NCBI GenBank assembly: GCA_017694215.1
Contig: JADIND010000125.1
Span: 1-14,091 of the forward strand
Length of the DNA: 14,091 bases
Direction of reading: 5' to 3'
Origin: Candidatus Scatousia excrementipullorum
Lineage (GTDB): Bacteria; Cyanobacteriota; Vampirovibrionia; Gastranaerophilales; Gastranaerophilaceae
Shown here in pieces: positions 1 to 6,153 of the stretch; positions within the stretch are counted from its first letter, which is position 1; every line of letters starts with the position of its first letter. The translations under genes were made by a program, and so were the position numbers. Under the pieces are notes generated by a model. That model was not told where the DNA came from. It ran no database searches and saw only the letters and a list, made by a program, of their open reading frames with translations.

Positions 1-180
1 ACTGTCAACATTGGTACACACAGCATGAGAAAGAGTTTTGGCTATCACCATTACAAACAGTTCAAAGATGTTGCGATGTTACAGATGATATTTAACCACT
101 CATCGCCTCAGATAACTTTACGTTATATAGGGATAAATCAGGATCAGATAGATAACAGCTACCGCCAGTTTGAGCTGTAA
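1..180 (+). CDS. Tyrosine recombinase/integrase, C-terminal fragment (5' end outside window)
   Basis: The open frame from base 1 encodes the last 59 residues of a tyrosine recombinase and ends in TAA. The catalytic-domain signature is visible: HSMRKS (H7, R10) is the family's HxxR box, and FNHSSPQITLRY carries the second conserved His (H44) and the tyrosine nucleophile Y54 or an equivalent Tyr near it (Y42 by direct count). Family members cut and rejoin DNA at short inverted half-sites through a 3'-phosphotyrosine, for integration, excision or inversion. The start lies left of the window, so it is unknown whether this is a full-length phage/ICE integrase or a short FimB-like invertase. It reads toward inverted repeats and a surface-protein operon, which favours a local inversion role, but a tRNA scar at 5791-5830 also allows integration of a larger element. 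The fold assignment is firm; the role is inferred. Confidence 0.9.
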   Translation, partial: TVNIGTHSMRKSFGYHHYKQFKDVAMLQMIFNHSSPQITLRYIGINQDQIDNSYRQFEL

Positions 181-206
181 ATACACCATTTTAAAAGGCA
201 TTAAAC

Positions 207-221
207 TATTTATTTTGGTGT
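207..221 (+). repeat. Left inverted repeat of candidate invertible segment
   Basis: TATTTATTTTGGTGT is matched exactly, as its reverse complement, at 364-378. It reads as a 6-base spacer (TATTTA) followed by a recombinase half-site (TTTTGGTGT). The opposite half-site expected at 198-206 is poorly conserved on this side. Confidence 0.75.
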
Positions 222-372
222 ATTATGCTGAAACAACAGATAAATCAAACTTCTCAAGATTAATTGTTTTGTTCTAATTAATAAAAAATACATCATATTG
301 ATTACATACTTCACTTGATACATGTTGAAAAATATGTTATTATATGAACATTGGTTGGAAAAAACACCAAAA
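213..372. other. Candidate invertible promoter segment (phase switch)
   Basis: About 160 bases lie between identical but oppositely oriented 6-base spacers (207-212 and 373-378). The segment contains one good promoter (315-343) directed at the downstream surface-protein operon, and begins 30 bases after a tyrosine recombinase gene. Exchange at the two spacers would flip the promoter toward the recombinase and leave the operon without it. Known precedents are E. coli fimS and the invertible promoters of Bacteroides surface genes. The repeats and promoter are visible in the sequence; inversion itself is inferred and not shown by this single copy. Confidence 0.5.
315..343 (+). promoter_or_regulatory. 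Extended -10 sigma-70-type promoter for the surface-protein operon
   Basis: A -35 box TTGATA (315-320) stands 17 bases from a -10 box TATTAT (338-343), with TG one base upstream of the -10 (335-336). Each hexamer matches consensus at five of six positions. Transcription would start near 350 and give a leader of about 60 bases containing the right repeat hairpin. It is the only strong promoter seen between the recombinase and the next gene. Confidence 0.65.
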
Positions 373-387
373 TAAATATTATGGTGT
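364..387. repeat. Right inverted repeat with recombinase core-site form
   Basis: The 24 bases consist of ACACCAAAA (364-372), spacer TAAATA (373-378) and TTATGGTGT (379-387). The two 9-base arms are inverted repeats matching at 8 of 9 positions around a 6-base spacer, the usual size range for a tyrosine recombinase crossover site. In RNA it would form a hairpin ending 12 bases before the Shine-Dalgarno sequence, so an effect on translation is also possible. Confidence 0.65.
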
Positions 388-409
388 ATTAAAAATGAAG
401 GAGAGAATT

Positions 410-718
410 ATGAATTTGGAATGGAAAGCTGCGGAGTTAGATGAGTTTGTAAGGTCATATAAATCTGATAATTTGAATGTTTATACAGATATAGATGATA
501 ATACATTAATGCTATGTTTCGAATTTAAACCAAATCCTCCCGAGAGCAAAGAAATCAGAAACCATATTATACAAAAATGTATAGAAAAATTTTCTTGGTT
601 TAACATAAAAGACTGTTCAGAGCATGGTGATATTACATATGTCGCTGGAACAATACCTTTAAAACCAAATCCGAACTGGAAAACTTATATATATCCGATA
701 GTTATAAATAATGTTTAA
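410..718 (+). CDS. Small soluble protein of unknown function, first gene of surface-protein operon
   Basis: This encodes 102 residues and I do not recognise the family. I chose the ATG at 410 because AAGGAG (398-403) sits 6 bases upstream; the longer frame opening at 344 would begin inside the promoter -10 region and has no ribosome binding site. There is no signal peptide or membrane segment. It is rich in acidic and aromatic residues, with two cysteines (in LMLCFEFKP and NIKDCSEHG) and a repeated KPNP motif (KPNPPESKE, LKPNPNWK). The pattern suggests a small alpha/beta cytoplasmic protein. It ends 13 bases before the autotransporter gene and shares its promoter, so it is probably co-expressed. 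A chaperone, regulator or immunity-like role would only be a guess. Confidence 0.75.
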   Translation: MNLEWKAAELDEFVRSYKSDNLNVYTDIDDNTLMLCFEFKPNPPESKEIRNHIIQKCIEKFSWFNIKDCSEHGDITYVAGTIPLKPNPNWKTYIYPIVINNV

Positions 719-731
719 AACGGAGTGAAAA

Positions 732-3700
732 ATGAAGAAGTATAAAAAATTTTTCATAATATGTTTACTTTTGGGTTTAAGTAATAATATTTCATATGCT
801 GAAGATATATTACAGGCACCTGTTCCAACATTAGATAAATTGCACAGTGAAAATGCCGTAATACCTGATACTGATCCACCGGTACTTTATCCTGAAAGTG
901 CATATTCTATAACTCAAGGAACAGAGGATGACTATAATTTTACAACACAAGCTTATGACAGTTCAGGAAATTTAACTACACAATATTATAAAATTGATTT
1001 AAATTTGAAGGATATTTCACCGGAAGGTTTAACCTGGGAAGAAGTTTCAAGCTCTGGAGTAAATACAGTTGATGTAACATTACCTAATAATGAAACAAGG
1101 CATTTTCATTTTACATATAAAACCCCTGACGATTATACTCTCGATGCTAGTCATGTCGGTCTTATAATTAAAAAAGAAGATGATATTTATAATATGAATT
1201 ACATTAAAAATTATGCATATTTTCGTAATAATTTAAATCTTGATCATGTTACGGGAAATTTTATAGGAAATTACCAGTCTGGAGGACTAAGTAACTATGG
1301 CACAATAGATTATTTAATCAGTAATTTTATTGCCAATAATAAGACTGGTGATGGTTCAGGTATATATAATTCTGGAACATTGAGATATATTTTTGGAGAT
1401 TTTATAGGAAATTATACGGCTGCAGATTCTTATGGTAGAGGATGTAACGGTGGCGGAATTTATAATGATAACGGTTTTATTGGACATATTGTCGGTGATT
1501 TTATTGCAAATCATAGTTCCAGTTCTGGTGGCGGCATATATAACCAAAGTGGAACAATAGAAAACATAGATGGAAATTTTATTGGCAATTATAGCTATGA
1601 TTATGGACTGCAAGGGGATAACGGACTTGCAAATGGTGGTGCTATCTATAATGGCAGCGGGACTATTGAGCAAATTAATGCAATTTTCATCGGTAATTAT
1701 AGTGAAAGTGATGCTTCTACTAACATAAGTTATAGTAGAGGTGGTGCAATATATAACAATGACGGTAAAATAAATATTATTAATTCATCATTTTATAATA
1801 ATTATGCACAAGCAAAAACAGATGCAAAAGGTGGAGCTATTTATACATACAAGGATATGAAAATTAGTGCCGATAATGGAGTATCAATATTCCAAGGGAA
1901 TTACACTGATACTAATGGTGTAATAGATGATAATGCTATTTTTGTAAATAATGCAAAACTAACTCTTGAAGCTAAAAATAACGGGCAAATATATTTATAT
2001 GATAACATACGTGGCACAACCGATGCTAATATTGCGTTAACGGGCGATGAAACAGGAACAATAAATCTATTTAATGATATACATGATGCAAATGTATCTG
2101 TCGACGCAGTGTCTGTGAATATGTCAAATGATAATATTCATAATTACAATCTTAATAGTTTAAAATCTGAGGCAAGTGCTAATTATACTATTGATGTAAG
2201 TTTAGCCGGTAATGGTAGTTCTGATACAATAACATCAAATGTAACTACAGATGAGAATAATTCTATGAGTGTTGTGACGCTTAATGGTCTAAATTTAATA
2301 AATACAACAGATGACAATATAAAAGACAGTTATATTATTCAAATATTAAATACTCCAAATAATAATTTACAACTAGCATTGGGAGAAAATTTAAAAAATT
2401 CTAATGTTATATTAGACAGTTTTGAGGGAAAAACCATTAGTGATGAAATTACAAGTGTTGTAAATTGGAATGATAAATTCGAAACCTATAAAGAAAATAT
2501 TAGTATTGTCGGAGACGTAGTTCTTGCAACTACAAATACGTTAAATGATAGTATAGGAATAAATTTAACAGGTAAAGAAATAACAAAAACAGATAGAGTA
2601 TCACTAGGCGACACACTTGCACTCGTAAATCAGCTACAGACAGAGGAGGACAGAAACTTCAACTTTGATACCGCAGAGGATAAATATAATGTAACAGGAA
2701 ACCTGGGACAAACTTCCGCAGGCACATTGAACATTAACGGTGTTGCAGAAAACGGAAACCGTTCAGAAATCAACCTTAATTCAAATTCAGGTTTTGAACT
2801 GACAAATAATTCCACACTGAATATAAATAACACGAAACTTACAGGCAATGAAACTATAATCAATGTTTCTAATTCCGATGCTGTTGTAAATTTGCAGAAC
2901 TCTCACATAGACGGCAATATTTCATCTTCAACAGAATACAAGATGAATATTTCCGGAAGTGAAAACGATACAACCATAATAAACGGCAGTGCCGGAAAAG
3001 CAAACACAAACCTAAACGGTTCAGAATTTCAATTTGGTTCTGAAACATTAAAAGAAGGTTCATTAAACGCTCAAAGCGGTACTGTTAATTTGCAGGACGG
3101 TAAAACAACAACTTATGAAATAGGAACACTTACATCTGATCAGAATACAAACTATAAATTAGATGTAGATTTATCAGGCGAGAACAGTTCTGCAGATAAG
3201 TTAAGTGTCGGAAACAGCTCAACAGGTACAGTAAAAATTTCATCACTTAATTTTGTAAATTCAAAAACTCCGGAGAATGAATTTGTTGTTCAGCTTTTAG
3301 ATACGGATAATAATAACATTCAACTGGAATTGGATAATAATGTTTCAGGTGAAAATTATGCACTCGGTCAGGTATCAGAAACCACGTATGATGCAGTTAA
3401 GTCTAATGTAAACTGGCAGGATAAATTCAATTCTCATACAAAAGAGGGTACTAATTACGGTAATATGTCGCTTGCAACAACAGATACAACAAATGACAGT
3501 ATTGCACTGACGATTACCGATACAAAATGGCAGGAGGGTGAAAAAACTGTTTCAATGGGCGATACTCTCGCACTTCTAAATCAGCTTGAAACATCAGAAG
3601 ATAGAAACTTTAATTTTGACACAGCCTCAGATGTATATGAAGTAAGTTCAGACTTAGGCTCAACATCTAAAGGAACATTAAATATTAACGGAGTTCTTGC

Positions 3701-5537
3701 TCCTGTTCCAGAAGGAAACAGCGGGCGTTCTACAATTAACGGTAACAATCACTCATTATTCAAACTGGATAATGAAACAACTTTGAATGTGAATAATGTT
3801 AAAATTACAGGTGCAAATAACGTTGTAACTGGAAACAATAAAGACACTGTTGTAAATATCAATAATTCTGAAATTTCAAACAATGCAGAAGGTATTAAGA
3901 CCGCAGGTTCTGTAAATATTTCCGGAAATTCAGTAATAGCAAATAACGGCAACGGTGTAGAAGTAACATCTGCAGATAGTGTAATTACTCTTACTTCCGG
4001 TGAAATAACTTTACTTGATAAGTTAACCGGTGTTGCAGGAGCAAAATTGAATGTTAATCACAGTACGGTAAATTTTGCCAAGAAAGTTTCAGCACTTGAT
4101 ATGATTGCAGAACAGGCAAATATTAATGTTGCGTCGGACAACTTGTTTGACGGGAATAATATGACTGTAAATTCAGCCTCAAACCTTAACATGGCAAACA
4201 ACGCAGTCGGCACAATGCACCTGAATAATTTAACATTAAAAGATAATCTTAATATGTCTGTTGATGTAGATTTGGCAAACAAATCTATGGACAGACTTAC
4301 CGCAGACAGCTACAATCTAGGCGACAACAAAGTTAATGTTAATCAAATGAACATGCTGTCAGACAGCAAGAATGTTACAACAGAAGTGTTGTTTGCCGAT
4401 GAAAATTTAAGAAATAATGTTACAACAACCGTAACGGAAGTTGCATATTCTCCAATCTACAAATACGGGGTAGGCTACAATCCGTCAACTGGAAACTTCA
4501 CTTTCTCCCGCGGTTCAAGCGAAAACTACAATAACGTGAACCCATCCGTAATGGTTGGCCCTGTTGCCGCTCAACTAGGTGGTTATGTAAGTATGTTAGA
4601 TACTTATAACAATGCCTTCAACAATATGGATATGAGAATGCTTAACCCTGCAAGCGTCAGACTTGCACAAAAACAAGCAAACAGATATGCAATAACCGAA
4701 GAAGCAGACGGCGTAACTTACAAAGTAAACGAAACAAATTCCGGCGGAACATGGGTAAGACCGTTTGCAGCTTATGACAGCGTCGGATTGAAAAACGGAC
4801 CAAAAGTTGACAGCTTCTCATACGGAACATTCATCGGCGGTGATACTGGTGTTCATCAATTCAAAAACGGCGGCGAAGGAGTCTTGAGTGCCCATGTATC
4901 ATATCTTGGAAGCCACCAGTCATTCAACGGCAACAGCATTTACCAGAACGGCGGCAACCTCGGCTTAACCGGAACTTACTATAAAGGCAACTTCTTCACA
5001 GGCTTAACTGTAAACGCAGGAGCGAGCGTAGCAGACGCAAGCACGTGCTATGGCAGCGAGGATTTCCCGATGTTTATGGCAGGTGTTGCAAATAAAACAG
5101 GCTACAATTTTGAATTTAGAGACGGCAGATTCATAATTCAGCCGAGTTTACTCTTAAGCTATACCTTCGTCAACACATTTGATTACACAAACGCAGCAGG
5201 TGTAAGCATAAACGGCGACCCGTTGCACGCGTTACAAATTTCACCGAACGTAAGATTTGCCCTCAACACTAAAAACGGCTGGCAGCCATACTTAACAGCA
5301 GGAATGAACTGGAATATTATGAACGATTCACAGTTTACAGCCAATATGGCAACTCTGCCGGATTTAAGCATGAAACCTTATGTTCAGTATGGTTTGGGTA
5401 TACAGAAAACGATTAATGATAACTTTACAGCTTACGGGCAAGTCTTGCTCCGCCATGGCGGCAGAAACGGTATTGCCGCAAATGCTGGGCTAAGGTATAT
5501 TTTCGGACATGAAAGCAAACCACAGGAAGATATATAA
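732..5537 (+). CDS. Giant autotransporter-like surface protein with beta-helix passenger
   Basis: This encodes 1601 residues; ATG 732 follows GGAG (722-725) at 6 bases. Residues 1-23 are a Sec signal peptide (basic MKKYKK, a hydrophobic core, cleavage expected after SYA). Residues ~165-390 carry seven or so imperfect 25-35-residue repeats marked by FIGN/FIAN and GG(A/G)IYN, typical of pectate-lyase-like right-handed beta-helices. Residues ~484-1280 hold a ~330-residue module present twice, including GDTLALxNQL followed by EDRNFNFDTA, with a partial third copy from ~1172. Residues ~1280-1320 resemble the helix before a translocator, and ~1338-1592 form a beta-barrel of alternating Gly/aromatic strands ending GLRYIFG. 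A nine-residue tail follows the last strand. The family (type V secretion) inserts the barrel in the outer membrane and displays the passenger, often as an adhesin; the ligand is unknown. Base composition changes sharply along the gene. Confidence 0.88.
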   Translation: MKKYKKFFIICLLLGLSNNISYAEDILQAPVPTLDKLHSENAVIPDTDPPVLYPESAYSITQGTEDDYNFTTQAYDSSGNLTTQYYKIDLNLKDISPEGLTWEEVSSSGVNTVDVTLPNNETRHFHFTYKTPDDYTLDASHVGLIIKKEDDIYNMNYIKNYAYFRNNLNLDHVTGNFIGNYQSGGLSNYGTIDYLISNFIANNKTGDGSGIYNSGTLRYIFGDFIGNYTAADSYGRGCNGGGIYNDNGFIGHIVGDFIANHSSSSGGGIYNQSGTIENIDGNFIGNYSYDYGLQGDNGLANGGAIYNGSGTIEQINAIFIGNYSESDASTNISYSRGGAIYNNDGKINIINSSFYNNYAQAKTDAKGGAIYTYKDMKISADNGVSIFQGNYTDTNGVIDDNAIFVNNAKLTLEAKNNGQIYLYDNIRGTTDANIALTGDETGTINLFNDIHDANVSVDAVSVNMSNDNIHNYNLNSLKSEASANYTIDVSLAGNGSSDTITSNVTTDENNSMSVVTLNGLNLINTTDDNIKDSYIIQILNTPNNNLQLALGENLKNSNVILDSFEGKTISDEITSVVNWNDKFETYKENISIVGDVVLATTNTLNDSIGINLTGKEITKTDRVSLGDTLALVNQLQTEEDRNFNFDTAEDKYNVTGNLGQTSAGTLNINGVAENGNRSEINLNSNSGFELTNNSTLNINNTKLTGNETIINVSNSDAVVNLQNSHIDGNISSSTEYKMNISGSENDTTIINGSAGKANTNLNGSEFQFGSETLKEGSLNAQSGTVNLQDGKTTTYEIGTLTSDQNTNYKLDVDLSGENSSADKLSVGNSSTGTVKISSLNFVNSKTPENEFVVQLLDTDNNNIQLELDNNVSGENYALGQVSETTYDAVKSNVNWQDKFNSHTKEGTNYGNMSLATTDTTNDSIALTITDTKWQEGEKTVSMGDTLALLNQLETSEDRNFNFDTASDVYEVSSDLGSTSKGTLNINGVLAPVPEGNSGRSTINGNNHSLFKLDNETTLNVNNVKITGANNVVTGNNKDTVVNINNSEISNNAEGIKTAGSVNISGNSVIANNGNGVEVTSADSVITLTSGEITLLDKLTGVAGAKLNVNHSTVNFAKKVSALDMIAEQANINVASDNLFDGNNMTVNSASNLNMANNAVGTMHLNNLTLKDNLNMSVDVDLANKSMDRLTADSYNLGDNKVNVNQMNMLSDSKNVTTEVLFADENLRNNVTTTVTEVAYSPIYKYGVGYNPSTGNFTFSRGSSENYNNVNPSVMVGPVAAQLGGYVSMLDTYNNAFNNMDMRMLNPASVRLAQKQANRYAITEEADGVTYKVNETNSGGTWVRPFAAYDSVGLKNGPKVDSFSYGTFIGGDTGVHQFKNGGEGVLSAHVSYLGSHQSFNGNSIYQNGGNLGLTGTYYKGNFFTGLTVNAGASVADASTCYGSEDFPMFMAGVANKTGYNFEFRDGRFIIQPSLLLSYTFVNTFDYTNAAGVSINGDPLHALQISPNVRFALNTKNGWQPYLTAGMNWNIMNDSQFTANMATLPDLSMKPYVQYGLGIQKTINDNFTAYGQVLLRHGGRNGIAANAGLRYIFGHESKPQEDI

Positions 5538-5553
5538 CGCATAAATAACAAAT

Positions 5554-5614
5554 AAGCCGCAGGAAAATGTTTTTCAGATACTTTATACATAAAAAACTAT
5601 TGCCTGCGGTTTTT
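5554..5614 (+). terminator. Intrinsic terminator of the autotransporter operon
   Basis: CCGCAGG (5557-5563) pairs with CCTGCGG (5603-5609), extended by AAG against TTT through one G-T pair, and the run TTTTT (5610-5614) follows. Inside the apparent 39-base loop, a second helix (GTTTTT with AAAAAC) continues the stem with small bulges. It starts 17 bases after the stop codon. Confidence 0.85.
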
Positions 5615-5660
5615 ACATGGTTTAATCGGCTTAGGTTGGATTTTTTTGCTGTTTAAAAAT

Positions 5661-5689
5661 TTTTGTGTACATTTTGTGTATTTTGTGTA
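5661..5689 (+). repeat. Three direct repeats of TTTTGTGTA
   Basis: Copies lie at 5661-5669, 5672-5680 and 5681-5689, about 100-130 bases before the truncated tRNA. The repeat equals the TTTTGGTGTA half-site region of 213-222 with one G removed. Direct repeats at this distance from an attachment core resemble recombinase arm-type sites. In such AT-rich DNA a simple low-complexity repeat is also possible. Nearby 5708-5724 is a small hairpin (CAAGTTT, CAT loop, AAACTTG). Confidence 0.4.
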
Positions 5690-5790
5690 TTTTTGATTAA
5701 AATTTATCAAGTTTCATAAACTTGTACAATTCAACAAGAATAAGTATTTTGGGCATATAAATCAATTTTAAAGAAAGTAGTTATTAACAT

Positions 5791-5830
5791 TTTAAGGGAT
5801 AGGTCGCGCGTTCGAATCGCGCCAAGCGCA
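5791..5830 (+). pseudogene. Truncated tRNA 3' half (probable attachment-site scar)
   Basis: Bases 5801-5805 (AGGTC) match a tRNA variable loop. Bases 5806-5822 form a perfect T-arm: GCGCG, loop TTCGAAT, CGCGC. Bases 5823-5829 (CAAGCGC) would be the 3' acceptor strand and 5830 (A) the discriminator. Bases 5796-5800 (GGGAT) fit the 3' anticodon stem. Nothing upstream pairs with the acceptor (GCGCTTG would be needed near 5758) or with the anticodon stem, so the 5' half is missing. Homology starting in the anticodon loop is where many tyrosine integrases cross over. A GCGC...GCGCA acceptor suggests tRNA-Arg, though isotype cannot be fixed. Confidence 0.75.
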
Positions 5831-5883
5831 AATTTTTTCGTATTTTTTATTTTTATAATTTCTTAGATTGAGCGATTCTCAAG

Positions 5884-5912
5884 TTGTAGTTTTCGTGATT
5901 CGAAAACTACAA
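5884..5912. repeat. Perfect 12-bp intergenic hairpin
   Basis: TTGTAGTTTTCG (5884-5895) is exactly reversed and complemented at 5901-5912 around a 5-base loop, TGATT. No T-run follows on either strand, so it is not a standard terminator. It lies in a 323-base gene-free stretch (5831-6153) between the tRNA scar and the transporter gene. Confidence 0.7.
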
Positions 5913-5935
5913 GCGTTCTGCCCACGGGGTATCCT

Positions 5936-5949
5936 GAGCTATATAGCTC
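5936..5949. repeat. 14-bp perfect palindrome
   Basis: GAGCTATATAGCTC is its own reverse complement. It sits in a GC-richer island (about 5913-5966) between the 12-bp hairpin and the REP-like unit. The flanking CAC...GTG would extend it as an RNA stem. Function is unknown; it could be an operator or part of a structured RNA. Confidence 0.5.
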
Positions 5950-5990
5950 GTGCCACTCGCCTACAGCAACACTAAAAGTTTCTAATGTAT

Positions 5991-6054
5991 GTCACCCTGA
6001 AAAATTTTCAGGGTCTAAGTTCTTTGAGAAAGACTGAATAAAGTTCAGCATGAC
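5991..6054. repeat. REP/MITE-like imperfect palindromic unit
   Basis: The unit begins GTCACCCTGAA (5991-6001) and ends TTCAGCATGAC (6044-6054), inverted repeats matching at 9 of 11 positions. Inside are three smaller hairpins: ACCCTGAAAA with TTTTCAGGGT (5994-6014), TCTTT with AAAGA (6021-6033) and CTGAA with TTCAG (6034-6048). Dispersed intergenic elements with similar GTCA...CTGAA termini are known in many bacteria. Only one copy is in this window, so its dispersal is not shown here. Confidence 0.6.
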
Positions 6055-6108
6055 AAAATTTGTTTATCCCGTGTAAACAGTTATCTATTAAGTCAAATTT
6101 CTCTCCTC

Positions 6109-6137
6109 TTCCACAACAAAAGGCTTTATGCTAAAAT
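6109..6137 (+). promoter_or_regulatory. Probable extended -10 promoter for the metal exporter
   Basis: TAAAAT (6132-6137) is preceded by TG at 6129-6130, an extended -10. The -35 region 17 bases upstream (TTCCAC, 6109-6114) is weak, as is common with extended -10 promoters. I see no manganese (yybP-ykoY) riboswitch in the leader. Confidence 0.45.
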
Positions 6138-6153
6138 AAAACAGGAAAATGTT

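Larger units (their letters stand above)
180..390. repeat. Four TGGTGTATT-type half-site motifs in alternating orientation
   Basis: The motif AATACACCA occurs at 180-188, its reverse complement TGGTGTATT at 216-224, a variant AAAACACCA at 361-369 and TGGTGTATT again at 382-390. The four copies form two inverted pairs, one directly after the recombinase stop codon and one directly before the ribosome binding site of the next gene. Inverted short motifs around a spacer are the form of a tyrosine recombinase core site. The pairs could also act as operators or RNA hairpins. Spacing between the ACACCA and TGGTGT cores is 27 bases on the left and 12 on the right. Confidence 0.7.

Noticed and set aside
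344..409. Longer N-terminus for the small gene starting at 344
   Set aside because: It would begin inside the promoter -10 region and has no ribosome binding site, whereas 410 has an excellent one.
1356..5371. Minus-strand open frames inside the autotransporter gene
   Set aside because: They lack ribosome binding sites and lie entirely under a clearly coding plus-strand frame.
5895..5947. tRNA-like words on the minus strand (TAGCTCAG and TTCGAATC)
   Set aside because: The two words are 37 bases apart, about 9 fewer than a tRNA needs, the D-stem partner is missing and TTCGAATC lies inside a longer hairpin that does not form a T-arm.
6060..6153. Manganese riboswitch before the exporter
   Set aside because: The leader after the likely promoter is too short and lacks conserved riboswitch segments.
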